Part shown: positions 43,337 through 52,240 of the stretch, piece by piece
Position numbering within the stretch: position 1 is the stretch's first letter
Layout of the letters: each line of letters starts with the position of its first letter
Source of the DNA: Planctomycetaceae bacterium
GTDB taxonomy: Bacteria > Planctomycetota > Planctomycetia > Planctomycetales > Planctomycetaceae
Direction: 5' to 3'
Length of the DNA: 64,000 nucleotides
Assembly: GCA_019636285.1 (NCBI GenBank)
Contig: JAHBXV010000013.1
Location: forward strand, 62,001-126,000
Translations under genes and position numbers: made by a program
Notes under the pieces: model-generated
Told to the model about the DNA's origin: nothing
What the model saw: the letters and a program-made list of their open reading frames with translations, nothing else
Database searches by the model: none

Positions 43337-45319
43337 TCAAGAGGGGGCCGGATGCTGCGATCCCGACTCCGCTCCCGAAGAACCACCTGCCGGGGCTGTC
43401 TTCCGCCCGGCGGGATTGCGATACACGGCGAACTGCGAACGCAGCAGATCGCGCGTCTTGTCGTTCAGCGACTTACCCACTTCCTGACGGGATCGTTCCG
43501 CCAGCAGCGAGTCACGCTCTTGACGCCATTTCAAACGATTCGCGACCGAACGCAGTTGTTCGGCCGCCCGATGGGGGTCTTTGGCGGCATCCTTTGCCGG
43601 CCCGTATCCCTGACCTTCATTCCGCGACTGGTCATCCAGCCAGACGAGAACACCTTTGAGGACTGGGGATTCCACGCTGGCGAGGAGTCGGGAAAAAGTC
43701 GGTTCCTCGCCGTGGTCGGCCAAATCGAAGCAAGAGCACACCAACTCCCGAATTACGGCGTTGCGGAAATGGTCCGGCCCTACGAGGGCTCGGACATCTT
43801 CAATCATACGCGGGGAGGCAAGCACCCCCTTCAACAACTCGCACTCCAGCACATCGTCTCCCCCGCGAGCTTGCTGCAAAGATTCGGCAGCCCGCCGAAG
43901 CTCGTCGTCGGGACCGGCGTCTGATGATCCGGTTGGCGAAGGTTTTCGGCGCTCATGGGCTCGGGCAGCATCCCGACGCAGTTGCTGCAATCGTTTCCGC
44001 AATTCCGATTCCGCGATTGACACTTTTCGCGACAACCCTTCGATGAGGGCAGTTTCGCGGACCGTTGCGGCCATCCCAGGTGCTTCGGCCAGTAAGGCCA
44101 GCATTCCTTCCGCGACGCGCAGTCGACCATCCAGACTCGCCATGTCGTGACGGTCTCGCAGAATCTGCCACCAGAATTCCCAGCCTTCCGGGGCTTCATC
44201 CAGCAATTGCCGCAAATTGTCGGGGCCGCGTGCATGCAGGAATTCGTCGGGATCCAGTTCATCGGGCAGCAGCAGGACGCGCAAATCGACATCCTGCGAA
44301 AGGAACTTGGGCAACGCCCGTTCCGCTGCCCGCTGGCCCGCCTCGTCGCCATCGAACAGCAGAATCACCCGCCGGGCAAACCGCCTTAAAAGCTGGACCT
44401 GGGTTTCGGTGAAGGCCGTTCCCAGCGAACCGACCACGTTCCAGAGGCCGGCCTGATGGCACTTAATACAATCCGTGTAACCTTCGACAACGACCGCCGT
44501 CCCGGATCGGCTGATGGCATCCCGGGCGGAAGGGAGGCCATACAGAGTTTTGCTTTTCTGAAAGACGGGCGTTTCCGCGCTGTTCTTATACTTGGCCGCC
44601 TTCACGACCGTCCCGTCGGAACGGGTCCACGACTCGGAATCCGGCAGGACGCGTCCTCCAAATGCCACGACGCGCTGTCGCTCGTCGCGAATGGGAAACA
44701 TGACGCGGTCACCGAAAAAATCGCCGTAACCGTGCCCATCATCCCGCTTCCGGGCCAGGCTGGCTTCAGCCAATTGCTCCGCCGTGAAGCGGCCGCCCGT
44801 TCGCGACATCAGCCAGGCCTGGTTGGTCTGCCGGGGATGAAAACCCAGCTTACAGCGGCTGATGGTTTCCGCCGAGAAGCCGCGCGACTGCAAATACTTC
44901 CGTGCGGCCTCGGCAATCGGTTCGTTCAACAGAACCTGGTGAAACAAATCCTCGGCCCACGCCATAACTTCGTACAACGTCGTTGTTTTTGACGCCGAGT
45001 AGCGATCGGAGGGCGACCGCCGGGGCATTTCGAGGCCGGCCCGCTTGGCCAAGAGTTCCAGCGCCTCGGGGAACGACAGGCTTTCGGCCTTCATGAGGAA
45101 CGAGAAGCAGTCGCCCCCCTCGTTGCAGGCCCAGCAGCGGTAGGTCTGCCGTTCCGGGGAAACGGTGAACGACGGATTCGTATCGGGATGAAACGGGCAG
45201 AGAGCCTTGAAGGCCCGGCCGCCGCGTTCCGGTTGCAGGGCGACCGATTCGCCGATGAGGGCGACAAGATCGGTTTTTGCCCGAACCAACTCCTTGAAGT
45301 CGTCGTTACCCCCCAGCAT
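43337..45319 (-). CDS. dnaG: DNA primase
   Basis: Product of 660 residues. CHC2 zinc finger: Cys41-x2-His44 in LCPFHPD, and Cys62-x2-Cys65 in RCWACNEGG. The catalytic TOPRIM core has VVVEGYTDCIKCHQ (Glu and Asp ligands) and ILLFDGDEAGQRAAER. An N-terminal RNA polymerase-like part has RDERQRVVAFGGRVL. The C-terminus forms a DnaB-binding helical region. It synthesises RNA primers at the replication fork. The ATG at 45319 is followed directly by the conserved opening. rpoD follows 160 bases downstream on the same strand. Confidence 0.95.
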   Translation of the reverse strand: MLGGNDDFKELVRAKTDLVALIGESVALQPERGGRAFKALCPFHPDTNPSFTVSPERQTYRCWACNEGGDCFSFLMKAESLSFPEALELLAKRAGLEMPRRSPSDRYSASKTTTLYEVMAWAEDLFHQVLLNEPIAEAARKYLQSRGFSAETISRCKLGFHPRQTNQAWLMSRTGGRFTAEQLAEASLARKRDDGHGYGDFFGDRVMFPIRDERQRVVAFGGRVLPDSESWTRSDGTVVKAAKYKNSAETPVFQKSKTLYGLPSARDAISRSGTAVVVEGYTDCIKCHQAGLWNVVGSLGTAFTETQVQLLRRFARRVILLFDGDEAGQRAAERALPKFLSQDVDLRVLLLPDELDPDEFLHARGPDNLRQLLDEAPEGWEFWWQILRDRHDMASLDGRLRVAEGMLALLAEAPGMAATVRETALIEGLSRKVSIAESELRKRLQQLRRDAARAHERRKPSPTGSSDAGPDDELRRAAESLQQARGGDDVLECELLKGVLASPRMIEDVRALVGPDHFRNAVIRELVCSCFDLADHGEEPTFSRLLASVESPVLKGVLVWLDDQSRNEGQGYGPAKDAAKDPHRAAEQLRSVANRLKWRQERDSLLAERSRQEVGKSLNDKTRDLLRSQFAVYRNPAGRKTAPAGGSSGAESGSQHPAPS

Positions 45320-46025
45320 TCACGTCATTCCGAAAGATGCCAGCGAAAAACCCGGGTCGACACGGTCGAGTCGTGGGACTGGCAGGACGATCCAGCGACT
45401 CACAAGGTTCTTCTGCAACCGGTGAAGCGTGACGAGGACAGGAAATCGTTAATCGAGGCAAGCAGCAACGCCCTGCCGGCTGGCAGGGCGCACCGTTTTT
45501 CATTGGGGGTTGACAATCACCGCCTGCACGGGTCGAAGACATCGTCGGGCGAGCGGTGTCGCTGAAGAGAGTTTAACCGCGCCCGGCAATTCGTCAACTC
45601 GCCTCGACTGAAGATTTCCGGCCTCAAGAAGACCACAAATTGTGTCCTATTCAGTGATTTGCACGGATAGACCTGTCATCGTTGCTTTCTGTGATCATTC
45701 CCTATCTTCGCGAGATCTTCGCAAGCTTGCCTCAAGTTCCGGCCGTGTGGCTCCGCAAGAATCCCAGACTGGACACTTGGTTTTCGGGATATTTGTGGAT
45801 GCGTGGCTGTCGCAAGAGATCCCTTGGGGAGCCGGTACTGGACACGATCACCCGCAGGAGCGCCGGCCCGACAAGACGCCAGGGTTCGAGCGCGAATGCC
45901 CTTCGCCTAAAGAGTGACGACACGGCATGCGCGCGTACCACTCGCGCACAGCCACGGCCCAATATCTGCGTTCGGGCAAAGCCCTCGACTGAGTTGGCCT
46001 TACCAACGGGTCAGTGACGGTGACC
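45320..46025. other. 706-base region upstream of dnaG with no supported gene
   Basis: Open frames here are short and show no coherent coding signal in either strand. TTGACA at 45508-45513 is on the plus strand, opposite to the neighbouring genes. It should contain the dnaG promoter. A small unrecognised RNA or a decayed gene is possible. Confidence 0.5.
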
Positions 46026-47729
46026 TCAGGAATTGCCGGCTTCAGCCGCCGGTTCGTCGGCCGCGAGCATCTTCAGCGGCTGGTTTCCGAACTTCTGACC
46101 GCATTTGGGACACTTCGCCTTGGCGATGCCCGTCCCCTTCAGACCGCCGATCTTTTCCTTCTTGCGGGCGTCTTCACTCACGATCAGGCCGCAGCCGGCG
46201 CACTTCCAGCCGACCGTTTCGAGCTTGAATGACGGGTCGGCTTCGTAATACGAAACAGCCAGTAGTTCGCGGACCTCGGCATCGCTGTAGTGGCACTTGT
46301 GCGACTCGTAGGTATCGGTCAGCGGAATTTCCGTTCCATCGCCGAGCCCCTCCAGGCCGAAATGGCTCGCCATCAGATCGCGAAACCGGCGGAACTCGCT
46401 CAACCAGAACGAGACGTACTGCTGCTTGTCATCCCCTTCCGGCAGCTTGGGCAGCCGCACGGCGATGCGATTGCGCCCGAAAATCGGGATCTCGCCGAAG
46501 AGTGACTCCACGTCGGGCGGCGTCGGCTGCGAAAGGACGAATTGCCGCGTGAGTTCCACGGGAATTGACACTCGCGCGGCGCCTGGCGCGCCTTCCGCCC
46601 CGCCGCCAGCGGCGAGATGTTCCTGCACCTGCGTGCGAATCGCCGGCTTCTTCTTGGCATTGGCACCAAACAGACCGGCACCCGCGACGAGCGTGACCAC
46701 TTCGACGCCCGACGGCGAAAAGCCCACATCGACTTCGGAAAAATCTTTGGTCAGCGCATCGGGTTTCAGTCGCAGCTTGGTCGGATCGACCTTATGAAGG
46801 TGGATGTCGGTCATCCAGTCGCATTGCCGGGTGGGAGCCGTCGCCGGGGCGGGCGCCTCACCCCCGACAGATGCCGCGGCGGACTTCTTGGGATCCTTGC
46901 GTGGCACGACGAAAATCGATTTGCAGCGCGGACACGTGCCCGTCTTTCCGCGATGACGTTCCTGCACGAGGACTTTGTGTCCGCGGGGGCAGTAAACCAG
47001 AAAACTCGAGGTCCGCTTGCGCTCGCGCCGGGCTTTGACGAGACTTTCTTCTTCGGACTTCGCGATTTCCAGCAGAACATCGCCGCCGGTCGCTTCCGAA
47101 TGGGCGGGGCCTGTGTGCTTGGTCGGATCTGGTTTTTCCTCGCGTTCCGGTTTCTCGGTGTCCGGAGTTGCTTCGGGCTCAGACGCGGCAGCGGCGACAG
47201 GCGGCGCGACTTCGGCAGGTAGCGCGGGAATTTCCGTCGACGGACTGTCTTCGACCTCGGCGGCCGTTGGCGGAATTGAGAGCCGATAGCCGGACGCTTC
47301 TTCCTCGTCGACCGGATCGCCGGCTCCTTCCTCGTCACCGCGGAAACCGACGTCGTCCCCAAGCTCAAAGTCGTCGTCGCCCATCTCGATCGCCGCGTCA
47401 TCGCGACGGGAGTAGGCCGCGGAGGACTGCTGGTCGTCTGCTCGATCCCGAGCAGCGTCTGAGGATTCATCACCCACCACGCTGACCGAGACGACCGGCA
47501 GCTCGATGAAGTCCTTGCTCTTACCGGCGTGCTGGCCTCGCATCCGCTCAAAAGCGGCAGCGATTTCCTCGCGCAGAAAGACGCCGCAGTTCCAGCATCG
47601 GAGCAGCCCTTCGCGACACTGCTCGCCGCAGCTCGGGCAGTCGACGGATGCGTCGAGACTGCCGTAGGCATCTTCGTTCAACTGGTCGTTATCGGGATTC
47701 GGCATCGCCTGGGAGTCGGTATTCGACAT
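46026..47729 (-). CDS. multi-zinc-ribbon protein of unknown function
   Basis: Product of 567 residues. Three zinc-ribbon-like pairs: near the N-terminus CPSC followed by CWNC; in the middle YCPRGHKVLVQERH and TCPRCKSIFVVP (residues 245-285); near the C-terminus WKCAGCGLIVSED with KCPKCGQKFG. Between these is an acidic, Pro/Glu/Asp-rich disordered section (residues 85-220) and a globular region of about 230 residues that I do not recognise. The ATG at 47729 is preferred over a GTG six bases earlier. Three ribbons with a long linker suggest a scaffold or nucleic-acid-binding role. Confidence 0.65.
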   Translation of the reverse strand: MSNTDSQAMPNPDNDQLNEDAYGSLDASVDCPSCGEQCREGLLRCWNCGVFLREEIAAAFERMRGQHAGKSKDFIELPVVSVSVVGDESSDAARDRADDQQSSAAYSRRDDAAIEMGDDDFELGDDVGFRGDEEGAGDPVDEEEASGYRLSIPPTAAEVEDSPSTEIPALPAEVAPPVAAAASEPEATPDTEKPEREEKPDPTKHTGPAHSEATGGDVLLEIAKSEEESLVKARRERKRTSSFLVYCPRGHKVLVQERHRGKTGTCPRCKSIFVVPRKDPKKSAAASVGGEAPAPATAPTRQCDWMTDIHLHKVDPTKLRLKPDALTKDFSEVDVGFSPSGVEVVTLVAGAGLFGANAKKKPAIRTQVQEHLAAGGGAEGAPGAARVSIPVELTRQFVLSQPTPPDVESLFGEIPIFGRNRIAVRLPKLPEGDDKQQYVSFWLSEFRRFRDLMASHFGLEGLGDGTEIPLTDTYESHKCHYSDAEVRELLAVSYYEADPSFKLETVGWKCAGCGLIVSEDARKKEKIGGLKGTGIAKAKCPKCGQKFGNQPLKMLAADEPAAEAGNS

Positions 47730-47735
47730 GGACAC

Positions 47736-48306
47736 GCTCTGCGGATCGATGTGTTAGTAAACAGGACCAAAACTACGCCAGCCGAACCGAATGTGAAAAA
47801 TGAGAGAAAAGAGACCGCGATCCAGGTTCGAGCCGATGGCGAAGGGTTCAATTTGGCGGAACCGACCGCCCCCTTTGGACGAGTCACGATCAGGCAGACG
47901 TATGCAGATGCGACACGTCTGTACACATGGCCGTTCAGTTCCGGTCACTCGACTCTACCATACGAGCGGGGCGATTCCAGCCCGTCTCCCACCCACAGCC
48001 TGGAAAACCAGCAGGGTAAACGGTCTCCAGCGGCAACTCCGGCCGATGTTCGCGGTTATATCGCGGGGAACCCAGGAAATTCGTGGCTTTGTCGATCGGA
48101 GATTGCCCGTTCCTCTGGACGGAGGCCGCGAACCGGTCCTACAAGGCGACCTCGATGCCGGCCCGTCGTCGGCATGGTTCCGGTTTCGGTGACGAATTCT
48201 CGAGCAACATGCTCGGCCGGTCATCGCCGATCTGCCGGCCCGATTTGAGCCATTACCTCGGGGTCAGCCCGATCACGTTCGATCAGGCACACACAAGGAG
48301 TAGGGA
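47736..48306. other. 571-base intergenic region before the OmpH-like lipoprotein gene
   Basis: Divergent intergenic region. No supported gene. The lipoprotein gene has AAGGAG 7 bases before its ATG. No terminator, known RNA or repeat was recognised. Confidence 0.45.
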
Positions 48307-48948
48307 ATGCGTCGGATTGGTTCATGGATGACTTTGTCGCTGCTCGCGTTGGCCCCGCTGGGTTGTGGATGGCAGGCGCCGGCCGCCACGACGTCGAGCA
48401 CTTCCACGCACGGCGGTCTGGCCGTGATCGACCTCGACGCCGTTGCCAAGTCGGTCGGCCGTGACAGCCAGATGAACCAGGCCCTCAAGATTCGTGAAAA
48501 CGCGCTGAATCAGGGCCTCGCCAAGCTGCAGAATTCGATTCGCGAGCAGATCGATCAGAAGAAAACCGAAATCGGCGAAGAGCCGACCGACGAGCAGCGG
48601 ACCGAACTGGCCAAAATGCAGATCGAACTGGGCAATCGTCTCGCGGCCACGCGCCGGCAGGCCCAGGCGGGCCTGGAACAGTATCGTCAGCAACTGGTGG
48701 CCCAGTTCCGCGTCGAAGTTCGTCCGGTGGCCCAGCAGATTGCCCAGGAGAAGGGCCTCAGCGTGGTCATTCCCCGCAACGAAGGCTTGCTGCTGAGCGT
48801 TGATCCGGGCTGCGACATCACGACGGAAGTCGCGCATGCAATGCAGACGGCTCCGAAGCCCGCCGCCAAGCCGGTCCCGACCGAACCGCAACCGGCCGCT
48901 CCCAAGACGGCCGCCAAGCCGATGCCGGAAGAGTCGGCGACGAAGTAA
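48307..48948 (+). CDS. OmpH/Skp-like lipoprotein
   Basis: Product of 213 residues. Leader ends in a lipobox-like LAPLGC at Cys20. Residues 37-165 have the Skp/OmpH arrangement: a short strand GGLAVIDLDAVAKSVGRD, two long helices (for example GLAKLQNSIREQIDQKKTEI and AGLEQYRQQLVAQFRVEVRPVAQQIAQEKG) and a closing strand SVVIPR. Skp is a periplasmic chaperone for outer-membrane proteins; a lipidated form with a Pro/Ala/Lys-rich tail (residues 180-213) may hold onto the envelope. A strong terminator follows. Confidence 0.8.
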   Translation: MRRIGSWMTLSLLALAPLGCGWQAPAATTSSTSTHGGLAVIDLDAVAKSVGRDSQMNQALKIRENALNQGLAKLQNSIREQIDQKKTEIGEEPTDEQRTELAKMQIELGNRLAATRRQAQAGLEQYRQQLVAQFRVEVRPVAQQIAQEKGLSVVIPRNEGLLLSVDPGCDITTEVAHAMQTAPKPAAKPVPTEPQPAAPKTAAKPMPEESATK

Positions 48949-48981
48949 CTTTCGCTCCGGTACGAATGGTGAATTCAATAT

Positions 48982-49017
48982 GCCCCCCGTTGCGAGCAAC
49001 GGGGGGCTAATTTTTTT
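48982..49017 (+). terminator. intrinsic terminator with GCGAGC loop after the OmpH-like gene
   Basis: GCCCCCCGTT (48982-48991) and AACGGGGGGC (48998-49007) enclose the loop GCGAGC. TAA and seven T residues follow. The same TTGCGAGCAAC core occurs twice more near 62 kb (separate entries). Confidence 0.92.
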
Positions 49018-49045
49018 CGAGGTTCGGGCGTCATTGAAGGACACG

Positions 49046-50770
49046 CTACGGCGGTTGCAGGAGCGGGGTATAGTCGGCTGGACCGAGGTTGAGCGAGTCG
49101 GCTAGAGATTCCGTGATAAACACCGCGGCGGCGGGATCGGCGTGGACGAGTCGCCAGCCTGGTGTCTGGAACATGCCGTTAATTGCCAACCGAGAATTTC
49201 GGCTATCGAGTATGACGACCGGAAGATTTCCGGACTCATCGCGCGCCAGTTGCTCCCAGAGTCGGTCGCCCCGGGCCATCAGTTCCAGGATCGAATCCTG
49301 GAGTTGATAGGTCTTGATCGTGGAGACTTCCAGGCGCGGATCGAGCAGGACTTTGTGCGTCGGGGCATTGTGAAACTCATACGTCGCGGCGAGGCCAATG
49401 TGCGAGAGGATGGCCCGTTCGGGGAATCCGTCCCGGCCGGCGAATTGAACGGCTTCGTGGCCGAACCACCAGGGACGTTCGCCAAACCCGAACAATTTTC
49501 CTTCGCCCGCGAACCGCCCCCAGGCGCCCGTGACGGTGGTACCGATCCACAGGAGCATGACGCCGCACGACAGCGCGTCCAGCCTGATGTGTGTTGATCC
49601 CGCTGTTCGCTGTAAGTCTGGTTCCGGATTTCTTGCAGCGGGTCGAGCGCGCGACCTGGGCGACTTCTGTTCGCGAGTCGCTTCGCTGGTCCAGGCCAGC
49701 CAGACATCGCTCGCATTCGCCGCGGTCACGATGGCGGCCGTGATCGCGAAAATGTTGACGTTTCGCGAGGCTTCCAGTGCCAGATTCCCGAAGGCGATAA
49801 AGACGAGCACCCGAAACGGGCTCCAGCGGCCCGCGACCATCATCACGGCCAGGAAACTGGCAACCCCCATCATCGCGAGCACAAGCTCGGAGTTCAGGTA
49901 CAAATTTCCGAGACCGACTGTCGACAGGAAACGCAGCGGATCCTGAAACTCGCCGATTCGCTGTGAGTAGAACTCCTGGTCGATGGAAAACTTGCGATAG
50001 AGTTCGAGGGGGAACAACGCTCCCGTCACGAAGTAAGGATTGACGAGCGCCGCGAGCGCGCAGCAGGCGCCAGCAGCGAATACCAATCGTGGCCTCAGAT
50101 TTGCGGGAACGGGACGCAGCCCGAATCGACCATCAGCCGCCAGCCGGATCGCGTAGTCGACCGCGAAACACCCGCCGATCACCAGGCCCAGGACGAACAG
50201 GGCATGCAGGTTGATCCAGATGACCTGGATCACCGGCAGACACCAGATCCAGCGCGGCTCGCGCTCCACGCGGAAGGCGATCCAGAACCAGCTCGCGAGG
50301 AACAGCAGCGACATCATCTCCGGCCGTTCGTACGCGCGGCCGGTGATGCAGATGATCGCGGGAATCCACACGACGGCGCGGAGCCAGTTGGAAAGCGGAC
50401 CGGGGACCGCGAACCAACCGATGCCGACGGCCGCTGTATTGATGGCGGCCTTGGCGAGAATGAGCAGATTGGCTCCGCCCAACCCGTAGAGCAGAGCGGC
50501 CAGCAACTGAAACCCCCAGTGAAGATCGATCCACGGACGGTTGGAGTCGGAGTACAGATACCAATCGGTCCGCGGTACGTCTCCGCGCTCCCAGATCAGT
50601 TGACCGGTCTTGAGATGCCACCAGATGTCATGGTCGGACATCGGGAAAATGCAGAGCGCAAAGGTCGCCAACAGCGCTAGCGGCGCGACGAGACGGGAGA
50701 TGATCCCCGCGAGCTGGAACGGTTCCCGAACCGCCACAGCGGGAGGTTCCGGTCGTTCAAGCTCCGTCAT
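49046..50770 (-). CDS. polytopic membrane protein, paralogue of the 1056-residue protein
   Basis: Product of 574 residues with about eleven hydrophobic segments, then a soluble C-terminal part (residues 440-574) ending in DPRLEVSTIKTYQLQDSI and SRNSRLAINGMFQTPGWRLV. The N-terminal block PMSDHDIWWHLKTGQLIWER and RPWIDLHWGFQLLAALLYGL matches the layout of the larger protein at 9958-13128. Both look like GT-C-type or glycan/lipid-handling membrane proteins, but no catalytic motif is certain. ATG at 50770 with GAGGG about 8 bases upstream; a longer frame adds 11 residues. A repeat copy lies just upstream. Confidence 0.75.
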   Translation of the reverse strand: MTELERPEPPAVAVREPFQLAGIISRLVAPLALLATFALCIFPMSDHDIWWHLKTGQLIWERGDVPRTDWYLYSDSNRPWIDLHWGFQLLAALLYGLGGANLLILAKAAINTAAVGIGWFAVPGPLSNWLRAVVWIPAIICITGRAYERPEMMSLLFLASWFWIAFRVEREPRWIWCLPVIQVIWINLHALFVLGLVIGGCFAVDYAIRLAADGRFGLRPVPANLRPRLVFAAGACCALAALVNPYFVTGALFPLELYRKFSIDQEFYSQRIGEFQDPLRFLSTVGLGNLYLNSELVLAMMGVASFLAVMMVAGRWSPFRVLVFIAFGNLALEASRNVNIFAITAAIVTAANASDVWLAWTSEATREQKSPRSRARPAARNPEPDLQRTAGSTHIRLDALSCGVMLLWIGTTVTGAWGRFAGEGKLFGFGERPWWFGHEAVQFAGRDGFPERAILSHIGLAATYEFHNAPTHKVLLDPRLEVSTIKTYQLQDSILELMARGDRLWEQLARDESGNLPVVILDSRNSRLAINGMFQTPGWRLVHADPAAAVFITESLADSLNLGPADYTPLLQPP

Positions 50771-50837
50771 GCCCCAACCCTCGCGGGACGATTCGCACGG
50801 CAAGTGCCATCGATGTGAGTGATTTTGGCTAGAACAC

Positions 50838-50913
50838 GTTTCAAAACCCGGTTGGTGGCTGCAAAACGTCTCAAGATTGGGGACACCCCCCGTCGTCCAG
50901 AGGGTTTTGAAAC
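50838..50913. repeat. 70-76 bp interspersed inverted repeat, copy 2
   Basis: Arms GTTTCAAAACCC (50838-50849) and GGGTTTTGAAAC (50902-50913) are perfect 12-base complements. The outer three base pairs differ from those of copy 1 (GTT/AAC here, CCG/CGG there), yet pairing is kept in both. It lies between the hupE-like stop (50919, 5 bases away) and the next gene start. Confidence 0.85.
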
Positions 50914-50918
50914 CCTCT

Positions 50919-51521
50919 CTAGATGGCCAGCATCAGGCAGAGTCCTGCCGCGGCAATGACACCGCCGGACAACCGCAAGGCCGACGTTCCCATGAGAGAC
51001 CGCTTGCCGATGAGCCCGATCAACACCCCCACGACGTGCAATGCCGCCGTTGCCGTCACGAAGCCCGCCATATAGAGAATCGTGCTGTCGACGGTGGGCA
51101 TTTCCGATCCATGGGCGTGTCCATGAACGAAGCCAAACAACCCAGCCAACACGAGCGGCAGGCCCAGTTGGCCGCGACGATCCCAGGCCATGGCCACGCC
51201 CAGCAGGATTACCGACGCCGCGATTCCGATCTCGATCACCGGGCGCTGCGGCCCCGACAATCCCACAAGGCTGCCGATGACGACGGTTCCCACGAACATG
51301 GTCGGAACCGCCCAGAGCGCGCGTCCGCCAAGTTGCGCGCCGACGATCCCCACGGCAATCATGGCGAGCAGATGATCGAACCCCGCCAGCGGATGCATGA
51401 GGCCCGCCGTCAGGCCATCGCCAGTCGTGGAATGTCCCGGATGAGCCCAGGCGGCCGCGGGAACGGCAATCAGGGCGAGAACCGCCAGAGCGGAACGAGC
51501 GACGGAATGGTGTTTGGTCAC
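50919..51521 (-). CDS. HupE/UreJ family metal transporter
   Basis: Product of 200 residues. A signal peptide ending AWA is followed by HPGHSTTGDGLTAGLMHPLAGFDHLLAMIAVG, the HupE/UreJ opening with its paired His motifs; five or six membrane segments follow, including FGFVHGHAHGSEMP with a further His cluster. Members transport nickel or cobalt across the inner membrane. Start: GTG at 51521, preceded by AAGGAT at 6-base spacing and directly followed by the signal peptide; the longer frame adds 30 residues of no apparent value. No hydrogenase or urease genes are nearby. The repeat copy 2 directly follows the stop. Confidence 0.88.
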   Translation of the reverse strand: MTKHHSVARSALAVLALIAVPAAAWAHPGHSTTGDGLTAGLMHPLAGFDHLLAMIAVGIVGAQLGGRALWAVPTMFVGTVVIGSLVGLSGPQRPVIEIGIAASVILLGVAMAWDRRGQLGLPLVLAGLFGFVHGHAHGSEMPTVDSTILYMAGFVTATAALHVVGVLIGLIGKRSLMGTSALRLSGGVIAAAGLCLMLAI

Positions 51522-51743
51522 TGCGGATCCTTGAAACTCAGAATCGAATGTCGTCGAGCAGCAAACGGCCGTGACGATCGAACGCGGACACGGGGAGCGA
51601 ATTCCGCTCATACAATAACCGGGCCATCTCTTTTACAGATATGACGGGCCGATCGACAATCCAGTTCGATTGGTCGATGATTGACCAAGCGCGTCATTCG
51701 TCGCAAGGCCGGTCCCTTGAAACCTCGCCCGGTCGCGGAGCAT

Positions 51744-52061
51744 TCATGACATTGGGCAACGCCGTACCGATGTTGAGACTGTCGGCTCAAGCGATGTTGT
51801 CCCGCGAGATTGACGGCGAAACCAGCGATAGACCGATTTCATATCGCGGAGCAGGGGCTGGAAATCGAGCTGCTCGTCGCGGCACGACAGGCAGATGGCC
51901 ACGTACGGCCCCGAAGGTTCGGGAAGATCGTACCCGCCAGGGTCGGTGACGAGCACGAAGCGTCCGTCATCGAATTCGTACCGCCAGGCCCGCGAGACAC
52001 CCGGAACGCTCCAGACATAAAAGCCGAGCCTGAAGAATTCCGGACTGGTCGATGGGTGCAT
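51744..52061 (-). CDS. small protein of unknown function
   Basis: Product of 105 residues from the ATG at 52061, with FFRLGFYVWSVPGVSRAWRYEFDDGRFVLVTDPGGYDLPEP, a compact beta-rich section, then a basic tail. No family recognised. Its ending (EPTVSTSVRRCPMS) is not distinctive, so the frame may be shifted near the end. Moderately confident that it is a gene, from amino-acid composition. Confidence 0.5.
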   Translation of the reverse strand: MHPSTSPEFFRLGFYVWSVPGVSRAWRYEFDDGRFVLVTDPGGYDLPEPSGPYVAICLSCRDEQLDFQPLLRDMKSVYRWFRRQSRGTTSLEPTVSTSVRRCPMS

Positions 52062-52240
52062 GCGGGTGAGCCTGTCTGACTGAGCAGTCACCACTCTTGA
52101 CGATCGTCGAGCCTTCCGACTGCGTTTTCACTGACGCGCCAGGCCACGTTACGAAACGGAACTGCCAATGTCCATTTTTCGGTGATTTTCGCTCAAACTT
52201 TACCGGCTACCCCGAAAACTCCAGTCGCCGCGCGGTACGA

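Noticed and set aside
45508-45513. TTGACA upstream of dnaG as its promoter
   Set aside because: It lies on the plus strand, opposite to the direction of dnaG, and no plus-strand gene begins downstream.
45870-45895. GGTTCGAG-like sequence as a tRNA T-arm
   Set aside because: No acceptor stem, anticodon arm or D-arm can be folded around it.
45642-46017. Overlapping plus-strand frames that look like a small protein (PYLREIFASLPQVP, then WFSGYLWMRGC)
   Set aside because: No ribosome-binding site, no known domain, and no support in the other frames; composition is like noncoding DNA.
51521-51611. HupE-like gene starting at 51611
   Set aside because: Thirty extra residues without a leader; the GTG at 51521 has AAGGAT and starts the signal peptide.
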